DNA of 64,000 nucleotides from Mesorhizobium sp. ORS 3359 (GTDB lineage: Bacteria > Pseudomonadota > Alphaproteobacteria > Rhizobiales > Rhizobiaceae). Shown piece after piece: positions 35,333-42,172 of this stretch. The translations under genes were made by a program, and so were the position numbers. Under the pieces are notes generated by a model, which was not told where the DNA came from, ran no database searches, and worked only from the letters and a program-made list of their open reading frames with translations. Positions within the stretch are counted from its first letter, which is position 1. Each line of letters opens with the position of its first letter. The stretch spans positions 1 through 64,000 of the forward strand of contig CCNC01000143.1 in the NCBI GenBank assembly GCA_000824845.1. The letters run 5' to 3'.

Positions 35333-36664
35333 TCATGCCGCCATCCTGCCGATCGAGAAATATTCGATGCCGTAGCGCGCGATCACCTTGGGATCGTAGA
35401 GGTTGCGGCCGTCGAAGATGACCGCCGTCGTCAGCGCATCCTTGAGCGCGTCGAAGGACGGCGCGCGGAAGCTCTTCCATTCGGTGCAGATCAACAGCGC
35501 GTCGGCGCCGCGCAGCGCCGCCTCCTTGGTGCCGCACAAGAGCAGATCCTCGCGCAGGCCGTAGATGGCCTGGCACTCCTGCATCGCCTCGGGATCATAG
35601 GCCTGCACCTTGGCGCCGGCCGCCCACAGCGCTTCCATCAGCGTGCGCGACGGCGCCTCGCGCATGTCGTCGGTGTTGGGCTTGAAGGCGAGCCCCCAGA
35701 CGGCGAATGTCTTGTCCCTGAGCGCGCCCTTGAAATAGTGGTTGACCTTGTCGAACAGCACCGACTTTTGCGCATTGTTGCGCTCCTCGACGGCGCGCAG
35801 CAGCTTGGCGTCGAACTTGACGCCCTCGGCGGTCTTGATCAGCGCCCGCACGTCCTTCGGGAAGCATGAGCCGCCATAGCCGAGGCCGGGATAGATGAAG
35901 TGGTAGCCGATGCGCGGATCTGAGCCGATGCCCTTGCGCACCTCCTCGATGTCCGCCCCCAGCTGTTCGGCGAGATTGGCCATTTCGTTCATGAAGCTGA
36001 TCTTGGTCGCCAGCATGCAGTTGGCGGCGTATTTGGTGAATTCGGCGCTGCGCACGTCCATCACGATCATCTTCTCGTGGTTGCGGTTGAACGGCGCGTA
36101 GAGCTCGCGCATCACCATCTCGGTATCCTCGCTCGACGTGCCGACGATGATGCGGTCCGGCTTCATGCAATCAGCGACCGCCGAGCCTTCCTTGAGGAAT
36201 TCGGGGTTCGAGGCGACGTCGAAGGCGAGGTCCTCGCGGCCGCGCTTCTTCAGCGTTTCGGCGATCCTGGCCTTCACCTTCTCGCAGGTGCCGACCGGCA
36301 CGGTCGACTTGCCGACGACAATCTTGGCGCTGTCCATCTCGCGGCCGATGGTCTCGGCGACGGCCAGCACATATTTCAGATCGGCCGAGCCATCCTCGCC
36401 GGGCGGCGTGCCGACCGCGATCATCTGGATCTGGCCATGCCTGACCGCCGCCGCCGCGTCCGTGGTGAAGCGGATGCGGCCGGCCGCGTGGTTTTCCTTG
36501 ACGAGACTTTCGAGGCCCGGTTCGAAAATCGGCACCAGGCCCTGGTTTAGGCGCTCCACCTTCTTCTCGTCGACATCGACGCACACCACCTCATGGCCGA
36601 CCTCGGCCAGCACAGCGGCCTGGACGAGACCGACATAGCCAATCCCAAACACCGTCAAATTCAT
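35333..36664 (-). CDS. ugd: UDP-glucose 6-dehydrogenase
   Basis: This is a 443-residue UDP-glucose/GDP-mannose dehydrogenase. The Rossmann motif GIGYVGLVQAAVLAEVGH starts at residue 7; GKSTVPVGT and ASNPEFLKEGSAV are substrate-binding segments, and catalytic Cys267 lies in GYGGSCFPKD. It makes UDP-glucuronic acid, implying that the polymer or another surface glycan contains glucuronate. S. meliloti succinoglycan lacks this sugar and its exo cluster has no such gene between exoL and exoK, so the polymer here is probably not identical. A spaced ribosome-binding site (GGAATAG-like) precedes the ATG. Confidence 0.93.
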   Translation of the reverse strand: MNLTVFGIGYVGLVQAAVLAEVGHEVVCVDVDEKKVERLNQGLVPIFEPGLESLVKENHAAGRIRFTTDAAAAVRHGQIQMIAVGTPPGEDGSADLKYVLAVAETIGREMDSAKIVVGKSTVPVGTCEKVKARIAETLKKRGREDLAFDVASNPEFLKEGSAVADCMKPDRIIVGTSSEDTEMVMRELYAPFNRNHEKMIVMDVRSAEFTKYAANCMLATKISFMNEMANLAEQLGADIEEVRKGIGSDPRIGYHFIYPGLGYGGSCFPKDVRALIKTAEGVKFDAKLLRAVEERNNAQKSVLFDKVNHYFKGALRDKTFAVWGLAFKPNTDDMREAPSRTLMEALWAAGAKVQAYDPEAMQECQAIYGLREDLLLCGTKEAALRGADALLICTEWKSFRAPSFDALKDALTTAVIFDGRNLYDPKVIARYGIEYFSIGRMAA

Positions 36665-36748
36665 TTTGGTTCTATTCCTGTGAAAGGCCGGGCCATAAGC
36701 GGCCCGGCCGGTTCAGATGTCCCCAGGCCCAACGGCCTGACTGGTTCA

Positions 36749-36811
36749 GCATGATCTTACCCAAAACCGGTTCGCACCTTCGCTAACGCGGTCCTTCGGT
36801 CGGGATCATGC
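36749..36811. repeat. Rhizobial palindromic intergenic repeat
   Basis: GCATGATC (36749-36756) and GATCATGC (36804-36811) form the ends of a hairpin-forming element with an inner ACCGGTT and CGGTCGGGATC. The same design, GCATGTC ... ACCGGTTTCGGGA ... GACATGC, occurs at 41667-41711. It sits immediately after exoK and before ugd, where it may act as a 3' hairpin for exoK. Confidence 0.65.
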
Positions 36812-37684
36812 CTAGTTGCTGTTACTTATGCTGCATGCCAGCGATTCCGGAAACTGGCATGGCTGGCCCAAAGCGGTGAACGCGACGCGCTTGACCTGCA
36901 TGGTTACCTTGCTGCCGGGATCGACGAAGGCGCCCATCCAATTGGTCAGCTTGTCGCTACCCCAAAGGCTGAAGAAGATTTTCTGCGAGTGGGTAGGCAG
37001 CTCGTCCGGGTTGGTCACCTCATGGACAAGCTTGCCGTTGACGTACCAGCGCAGCCTGTCCTTCTCCCAGACGAAGCCGTAGTCGTTGAAGCCCTTGTCG
37101 GCGCCGCCCTCGACGTCGACCAGCTTGCCGTTCTTCGGCTTGCCCTGGATATAGCTGTTGACCTGCACTTTCGAGGGGTCCTTGGTGAGGACCTCGAAGT
37201 CGATCTCGTCCCAGGGCTGTTTGTCCTGCGGGCCGATATAGGAGAAGAAGGCGGCGTTAAGGCCGGAGCCGGTGCCGGTTTTCATCCGCGCCTCGTAGAC
37301 GCCGTAGCCGTAGCGCTGCTTGGTCTGGATCTCGGCGCAGGCGAACTCGCGGTCCTTCAGCTTGCGCTTTTCGAAGCTCAGCGACAGCACGCCATCGGAA
37401 AGCCGCACGAGATCCTTCGACCAGGTGCAGTTCTGATGGGCGCCATTGGTCCAGCCGTCCGACACGAACCAGCGGGACTGATTGAAATTGGAGAAATTGT
37501 CGACGAAGGAAGGCGCGCTTTTCAGCTCTGGTTGGGTCCCTTGCGCATGCGCGGGATGCAGGGTCGCCGCGACTGCAACCAGGACGCCGGCCGCGCCGAG
37601 CCGCAGGCTGGCTAATCCACTCCCCGGCGCATGCGACATCTCGCAAGCCGCCACGGTGGAGGGGTTCTTGGGATCTGCATTCAT
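36812..37684 (-). CDS. exoK: Secreted GH16 beta-glycanase, ExoK-like
   Basis: This is a 290-residue glycoside hydrolase family 16 enzyme. A hydrophobic export segment (LRLGAAGVLVAVAATLHP, residues 27-44) ends with an AHA-Q signal-peptidase site near 47. The catalytic nucleophile and acid/base are Glu160 and Glu164 in WDEIDFEV. S. meliloti ExoK cleaves nascent succinoglycan to low-molecular-weight forms. The ATG at 37684 is preceded by AAGGTGAG. The 14-residue upstream extension is less likely. Four cysteines in the mature part suggest disulfides. Confidence 0.88.
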   Translation of the reverse strand: MNADPKNPSTVAACEMSHAPGSGLASLRLGAAGVLVAVAATLHPAHAQGTQPELKSAPSFVDNFSNFNQSRWFVSDGWTNGAHQNCTWSKDLVRLSDGVLSLSFEKRKLKDREFACAEIQTKQRYGYGVYEARMKTGTGSGLNAAFFSYIGPQDKQPWDEIDFEVLTKDPSKVQVNSYIQGKPKNGKLVDVEGGADKGFNDYGFVWEKDRLRWYVNGKLVHEVTNPDELPTHSQKIFFSLWGSDKLTNWMGAFVDPGSKVTMQVKRVAFTALGQPCQFPESLACSISNSN

Positions 37685-37816
37685 AACAAACTCACCTTGT
37701 GTTGTTCCGCCCCAACCCAAAGTCATTCTTGGCTCGAGCGAGCGAGCCGCCTCTGATCCTGCGCCCTTTTGAACTCCTCTAGTGTCTCGTACCGATGACG
37801 GCGCCTGCGGGCGCCG

Positions 37817-38194
37817 TCAGCCTCTTGCCGCGGACTGCGAAGCAGACCGATCGGCGCCATCCTCGACAATCGCGTCGAGCGAACGGCGCAGTTCCTTCAC
37901 CAGGCCTTTCTGGCGAGCGAGCTCCGCAATGCGCCGCTCGCAGTTCAGGATCGAGTTGGTCATCACGCTGACATCCGATCCCTTGCTGGCCGATGCCGAA
38001 CCATTCTCCATCGCCTCGACCAGAAAGGCCGCATTGGCCGCCGTCGACCTGTAGCGATTCTCCAGTCCCGTTTTCTCCGTCTCGATCTCGGCCGCGATCT
38101 GATCGAACAGCTTTGCGAGCCGGTCGAAACGCTGGAGATCGGTCTGCCGGTCACGAGCCGGATCCCGGGATCTGAAGCCAAAAATCGAAGCCAT
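37817..38194 (-). CDS. Hypothetical coiled-coil protein
   Basis: This is a 125-residue protein starting MASIFGFRSRDPARDRQTDLQRF that I do not recognise. It is predicted to be mostly helical with heptad-like segments (RLAKLFDQIAAEIETEKTGLENRY and ILNCERRIAELARQKGLVKELRRSL), has no signal peptide and no membrane helix, and is rich in charged residues. A perfect 15-bp palindrome of the exo-region type sits 20 bp upstream of the start, overlapping where a promoter would be, so it is likely co-regulated with the EPS genes. It may be a cytoplasmic scaffold or regulator. No function is claimed. Confidence 0.6.
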   Translation of the reverse strand: MASIFGFRSRDPARDRQTDLQRFDRLAKLFDQIAAEIETEKTGLENRYRSTAANAAFLVEAMENGSASASKGSDVSVMTNSILNCERRIAELARQKGLVKELRRSLDAIVEDGADRSASQSAARG

Positions 38195-38213
38195 CTTGCC
38201 GGCCTTTCGAAAT

Positions 38214-38228
38214 TGCTGCATTGCAGCA
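38214..38228. promoter_or_regulatory. Repeated palindrome TGCTGCATTGCAGCA (nearly perfect dyad)
   Basis: This is the most symmetric copy of the repeated site: the left arm TGCTGCA is the reverse complement of the right arm TGCAGCA around a single central T. It is 20 bp upstream of the coiled-coil protein start, a position expected for repression. Confidence 0.7.
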
Positions 38229-38318
38229 TAGACTGCCACCCCCGCAGCGACTAGGCAACATTATAGTTTTGCAAATGCGGATTTTTTGAGGGCCGGCGGC
38301 TTCCGGGACGATACGCAA

Positions 38319-39347
38319 TCACTCGTTTGCGGCGCTGCTTGCCGCCATTAGGAAGCGCATCGGCGGCACTTGCTGCCTTGGAGCAATGCCGGTGCGGCGG
38401 AACAGCGCGTCGAGCTTGTCGGTGGCGACGCCGCGAACGATCGGGAGCAAATTCGACTGGCTGGCGAAGGCGTAAGCCGCGGCCGACGCCAAGCCGCGCT
38501 CGGCTTTCACGTCGAGGAAGTTGCGCAGCCGGTATTTGTCGCGGACATGACGTTCGTGGCGCCGCAATGCCGCCTTCGAGCGTTCGGGAAGATTGTCGAT
38601 CTGAAGCAACGCCAGATCGGCATCGGCAAGGCGCTTCAGATCCTGCGTCTTGTGGCGGCCGCTCAGCGAATCGGCGCGCACGATCGCGCCATAGCCGCAG
38701 GACTTGATGATCTTGAACCGCGCCCCGCTGGCGACAGCGCGCGCATAGAGCTCGTAGTCTTCGCCAAGACGCAGGTTTTCATCGTAAGTCAGCCCATGCC
38801 GTTCGAGGAAAGCCCGGCTGATCACCGGCTTGAGGAAGCCGAGCTCGCCGCGCAGGACTCGGCGCCGCGAGATGTTGCCGTCGATGAAGCGCTCGAAATC
38901 GAGGAATTCCGGATCGGCGGCGAAAGGCGGCGCGGCGACCCTGGCGAGGTCGGGCGCGGCGTCGTCGCGGATCAGCATGATGTTGTCGGCGGCGAAATCC
39001 CAGTCGGCGGCGGCGAAAAGCCGGCGAAAGCGGCCTTCGAGGAAGAAATCGTCGGCGTCGAGGATGCTGATGAAGGGCGATCTGGAGGCCTGGATGGCGA
39101 CGTTGCGCGCGGAGGAAGGGCCACGATTGACGTCGAGGCGGATGACGGTAAGCCGGCCGCTGCCGTCGTCGGCGGCCAAGGCCACATCGCGGGTATTGTC
39201 GGTGGAAGCGTCGTCGACCACGACGACTTCGGCGACTTCCGTCTCGCGCAGCGCCGAGGCGATGGCGACGGGAATCGTCCGCGCCGCGTTGCGCGCGGCA
39301 ATGATGACGCAAACCGCCGGGCTCGTCACAGGCGTCGTCAGGGGCAT
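38319..39347 (-). CDS. Family 2 glycosyltransferase (ExoU/ExoO-like)
   Basis: This is a 342-residue GT2 enzyme starting MPLTTPVTSPAVCVIIAARNAARTI. VVDDAST, the DXD site ILDADDFFLEGR, and LRLGEDYELYARA are the family motifs. The overall design resembles the ExoO-like enzyme at 24.2 kb (LDSDD, RIGEDYIL). It lies four bases after the nucleotidyltransferase stop with GAAAGGTG as ribosome-binding site, so the two form an operon. Position near exoK suggests ExoU or ExoW as counterpart. The coupling to a lasso-associated family also leaves open a role in peptide decoration. Confidence 0.82.
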   Translation of the reverse strand: MPLTTPVTSPAVCVIIAARNAARTIPVAIASALRETEVAEVVVVDDASTDNTRDVALAADDGSGRLTVIRLDVNRGPSSARNVAIQASRSPFISILDADDFFLEGRFRRLFAAADWDFAADNIMLIRDDAAPDLARVAAPPFAADPEFLDFERFIDGNISRRRVLRGELGFLKPVISRAFLERHGLTYDENLRLGEDYELYARAVASGARFKIIKSCGYGAIVRADSLSGRHKTQDLKRLADADLALLQIDNLPERSKAALRRHERHVRDKYRLRNFLDVKAERGLASAAAYAFASQSNLLPIVRGVATDKLDALFRRTGIAPRQQVPPMRFLMAASSAANE

Positions 39348-39351
39348 GGGT

Positions 39352-40557
39352 TCACCTTTCGCTAGCATGAGTGGCTGTCCCGCCCGCGATCTTGATCGTG
39401 CCGCCCGGCGCTGGCGCGACAGCGGCCGGCCGCTCGAAGATGCGCCGGCTGAGGTCGGCGGAGGCCGCCCAGCCAGCCTCGGCCAGGTAACGGACGGGCT
39501 CATGGCCGCACAGTTCCCACAGGACATGGCGACGCTGCGGCCAGCGCAACGAGGCAAGCCAGGGCGCGATCACCATGTGGAAGAGGTCGGCATTGCCGAT
39601 ACGCGCCAGGATGCGGGCGGCGCGATCCGAGAGCAGCGTGCCGCTGGCGCCTAGCAGCACGTCGGCGGCGCGCAGCCCCAGAAGCAGCGTATCGGCAAGG
39701 CCCTGCTCGGCGGCGTGGTCAAGCACCGTCTGCTGCTCGGTCTCACTCAGCCGGCTGGCGCTGGCCCAGACATCGCAGACATAGCCGGCGCAAGGCTCGC
39801 GGTTGAAAAAGGCCTTGGCGACGCTGATCGACGACAAAAGCAAGGTGTCGGCCGCCGAGATGATCGGCATGACCGCGCCGGCCACCTCGACCTCGCGCTT
39901 GCGGCGCAGGAAGCCGTCTATGTCGCGCGGGCTCGGCGAACCCGGCTGCTGCAGCCGGTGATGGAGGTCGACCGTCGACGCTCTCGCGCCATCCTCGCGG
40001 ACCATGTGCTGCTCGCCGAGGAAGCGCACCCACCAGACCGAGCGCGACTTGCCGGCGACCTCGTAGCCGATGGTCCGCAACGCCGCGCGCGCCTCGGCGA
40101 AGCGCGCCGGCGAAACCAGTATGTCGACATCGCCGGAAGGCTTCATGAAATGGTCGCCATAGAGCCTGTGCTGCTGGAGCGGTCCCTTGAGGAAGACGAA
40201 ATCGACCCGCCTGTCGCGAAGCACGCGATCGATGGCCACCGAATCGCCGATGCAGGCGGCGTTCATGAACACGGTGCGCCGCCGATAGCCGTCGAGCCAG
40301 CCGGGCAAACCAGGAGGCGCCGCGCCGGCAGGAGCACGCGAGAGCGCCTTGAGCATGAACACGCCGACCTTGTTCAGCCTTGCGATGTCGGCGACATGAG
40401 CCGCGGAGATTGTCGGCGCGGACATATCCGCCTGAGCGTCGCCCCCGGCGTCGACGCCGGGGGCGAAAAACAGCCTCAGGCAAGCCTGCACATAGGCGAC
40501 TTCGTCGGCACAGCCGGCGGCACGCAGCCTTTCATAGGAGCCATCCTGCATCGCCAT
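39352..40557 (-). CDS. Nucleotidyltransferase-family protein next to lasso locus
   Basis: This is a 401-residue member of the PF14907-type nucleotidyltransferase family. FLKGPLQQHRLYGDHFMKPSGDVDILV holds Lys124-Gly125 and the metal-binding Asp143/Asp145. The C-terminal half is helical. It is divergent from the lasso precursor across a 500-bp gap. Relatives in Bacillus lasso clusters modify the phosphorylated C-terminus, so it is a candidate tailoring enzyme. The ATG at 40557 is chosen over an upstream extension; an ATG at 40551 is also possible. A paralogue lies at 14458-15483, but the two are only distantly similar. Confidence 0.78.
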   Translation of the reverse strand: MAMQDGSYERLRAAGCADEVAYVQACLRLFFAPGVDAGGDAQADMSAPTISAAHVADIARLNKVGVFMLKALSRAPAGAAPPGLPGWLDGYRRRTVFMNAACIGDSVAIDRVLRDRRVDFVFLKGPLQQHRLYGDHFMKPSGDVDILVSPARFAEARAALRTIGYEVAGKSRSVWWVRFLGEQHMVREDGARASTVDLHHRLQQPGSPSPRDIDGFLRRKREVEVAGAVMPIISAADTLLLSSISVAKAFFNREPCAGYVCDVWASASRLSETEQQTVLDHAAEQGLADTLLLGLRAADVLLGASGTLLSDRAARILARIGNADLFHMVIAPWLASLRWPQRRHVLWELCGHEPVRYLAEAGWAASADLSRRIFERPAAVAPAPGGTIKIAGGTATHASER

Positions 40558-41057
40558 GCCGATGTCGCTCTCCGCAAAATGCCGCCCGCGCGATCTATAC
40601 CGCACTTGCGAAGAAAGCCACCGGAAAAATCGACACGACCGTTCAAGAGGCGGCTAAAGCAGGCTCTACTCCACAACCCAAGCGTTTAGAATCGCACACA
40701 CTTAATCACTTTTGAAGACAAGCCTCCGGGACGATGCGGCTTGCCGAAAAGCGATGGCTTTTTTGCAGCAATTTCTTCACGCCCGCGGTATGGATTTATC
40801 GCTCAAAAAATTATCTTAGATAGATCAACTACTTAGATGCTTAGCGAGAACGCGCAGTTGAAATCCCAGGCAGTGAAGGACCACGATGACAATGCTCGCG
40901 GCTTCATCACCAAGGAAGGCAGGCGCAACCGAGAATTGATTAATGCTTGGTAAATCACGCTTGACTCATGAATATTGCCATGCAGCAATCGCATCGCAGC
41001 ATAGCCATATGCTGGCGGCATTCTGCGGCCGCTTCCAGTCCTCAGTTGGAGAGTAAA
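40558..41057. promoter_or_regulatory. Divergent control region of nucleotidyltransferase and lasso operons
   Basis: These 500 bases have no supported gene and include an AT-rich core (about 40780-40860). Two adjacent imperfect palindromes, TGCCATGCAGCA (40976-40987) and CGCATCGCAGCA (40990-41001), resemble the repeated exo sites and lie 57-82 bp before the precursor ATG. TTGACT at 40961 could be a -35 box, but no convincing -10 was found. Confidence 0.5.
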
Positions 41058-41210
41058 ATGGAACAGAATGTTGAGAAGCAGGAGTACGAAACCCCCAGCC
41101 TGACGGTGCATGGTTCGATTGAAACGATCACGCAGGGCGGTGCTGGCACGACGGCGCTTGACGCGAGCTTTCCCGCGCACACGCCGGTCGGCGAGCTGAC
41201 TTTCTCTTAA
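41058..41210 (+). CDS. Lasso peptide precursor
   Basis: This is a 50-residue precursor. The leader contains the recognition motif Y10-x2-P13-x-L15-x3-G19-x5-T25 (YETPSLTVHG then IETITQ), and Thr25 occupies the penultimate leader position needed by lasso synthetases. The core therefore starts at Gly27: GGAGTTALD gives a nine-residue ring by Gly1-Asp9 isopeptide bond, leaving a 15-residue loop/tail that ends ELTFS. The first four core residues equal those of microcin J25. The C-terminal Ser is the residue phosphorylated by HPr-kinase-like lasso kinases. GGAGAG five to ten bases before the ATG supports the start. B1, B2, C, kinase and exporter genes follow directly. Confidence 0.92.
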   Translation: MEQNVEKQEYETPSLTVHGSIETITQGGAGTTALDASFPAHTPVGELTFS

Positions 41211-41264
41211 GCCTACAGGCATCTGGGAGTCTAAGTTGGGGCTCCGGATACCACCAACAGGTGA

Positions 41265-41289
41265 GCCCGGGGGGCTTTGCCCCCCCGGC
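41265..41289 (+). promoter_or_regulatory. GC-rich hairpin between precursor and B1
   Basis: CCGGGGGG and CCCCCCGG arms around a short TTT loop form a very stable stem 55 bp after the precursor stop. No U-run follows. In RiPP operons such hairpins often cause partial termination or protect the short precursor mRNA, giving more precursor than enzyme. Confidence 0.65.
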
Positions 41290-41365
41290 TTCCCGCCGAG
41301 GGTCGCAGGCAACCGATCCCTGGCCAAGGTCCAACGGGCGCGGCGGGCCAGCAACGAGGTTTAGC

Positions 41366-41665
41366 ATGCACTGGAACCCTTCGGACCATGACCGCGTGGT
41401 CGCGACCGGCGAGGCGGTGGCTTGTGAATTCGGTGCCGGATTGGCGCTGCTCCACGTCAAATCCAATGTCTATTACAGCCTGAACAGCGTCGGCGCCTTC
41501 ATCTGGGAGCAGATCCAGGAGCCGCGATCAATCCTCGATATCCGCGCCGCCGTGCTTGCGCGCTACAATGTCGATGCCGAGCGCTGCAAGGCCGATGTCG
41601 AGGGCTTGCTGAAGGGGCTGACCGAAGCAGGACTTGCGAGGCTCCACAGTGAGGAACTGGTCTAA
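41366..41665 (+). CDS. Lasso peptide B1 protein (PqqD-like leader binder)
   Basis: This is a 99-residue RiPP recognition element. ALLHVKSNVYYSLNSVGAFIWEQIQEPRSILDIRAAVLARYNVD is the beta-strand/helix pattern of PqqD-fold leader binders, and the C-terminal helix (DVEGLLKGLTEAGLARL) completes the winged helix. It should grip the YxxPxL leader motif and deliver the precursor to B2 and C. CGAGGT precedes the ATG at 41366. Three bases separate its stop from an upstream ATG of B2, but a palindromic repeat lies there. Confidence 0.88.
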   Translation: MHWNPSDHDRVVATGEAVACEFGAGLALLHVKSNVYYSLNSVGAFIWEQIQEPRSILDIRAAVLARYNVDAERCKADVEGLLKGLTEAGLARLHSEELV

Positions 41666-41666
41666 A

Positions 41667-41711
41667 GCATGTCTTCCGAAAGCGGGAACCGGTTTCGGGA
41701 TAAAGACATGC
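41667..41711. repeat. Palindromic intergenic repeat at the B1/B2 junction
   Basis: GCATGTC (41667-41673) and GACATGC (41705-41711) flank TCCGAAA...TTTCGGGA. It belongs to the same family as 36749-36811. It supplies an ATG (41669) in frame with B2 that is probably not the native start, and it could form an mRNA hairpin between B1 and B2. Confidence 0.65.
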
Positions 41712-42169
41712 GTGAAATCAAGGACCTGAAGCGCATGGGGCGAATCCGAAGGATCGCGACGCGCTTTAGGATCCGCTCGCTGAGCGGCCGGGAGATGCTG
41801 TTTCTGGCGCGCTGCCTGGCGGTGGTGAGCGCGGTGCGGCTCGCGCTGACGCTTTCCTCCTACAACCGCGTCCGCGGCCTGATCACGCGGCTTGACGCGA
41901 GGCGCGACGCTGGCATCGCCGACCTGCGGCGCGTCGCTTGGGGCGTTGCCGCCGCCGCGCGGCTGGTGCCGGGTGCCAGCTGCCTCACCCAGGCGCTGGC
42001 CGGGCAATATCTGCTTGCCCGCCAGGGCAACGCCTCGAAGATCAGCATCGGCATCGAAAGGGGGACGGGCAGTGAGTTCAGAGCGCATGCCTGGTTGATG
42101 AGCGGCAACCACATCGTGCTTGGCGGCTCGATCAACGGCTTCACCCACCTTGTCGACCATGGGTCGTGA
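41708..42169 (+). CDS. Lasso peptide B2 protein (leader peptidase)
   Basis: This is a 153-residue transglutaminase-fold cysteine protease (PF13471). Catalytic Cys is in PGASCLTQALAGQYLLARQG and His in FRAHAWLMSG. The usual third-residue (Asp) position is less clear because the strand after the His reads SGNHIVLGG. It removes the leader before Gly27 of the precursor. The start is uncertain: the ATG at 41708 avoids most of the palindromic repeat, 41669 lies inside it, and 41735 (MGRIRRIATRF) is also possible. Four bases separate the stop from the cyclase start. Confidence 0.85.
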   Translation: MREIKDLKRMGRIRRIATRFRIRSLSGREMLFLARCLAVVSAVRLALTLSSYNRVRGLITRLDARRDAGIADLRRVAWGVAAAARLVPGASCLTQALAGQYLLARQGNASKISIGIERGTGSEFRAHAWLMSGNHIVLGGSINGFTHLVDHGS

Positions 42170-42172
42170 CCG

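Noticed and set aside
41139..41162. Alternative lasso core starting at Gly28 with an eight-residue ring
   Set aside because: Thr at the penultimate leader position argues for cleavage before Gly27 and a Gly1-Asp9 ring.
40833..41354. 173-codon minus-strand frame across the lasso precursor
   Set aside because: Antisense of the precursor and its promoter; no homology visible.
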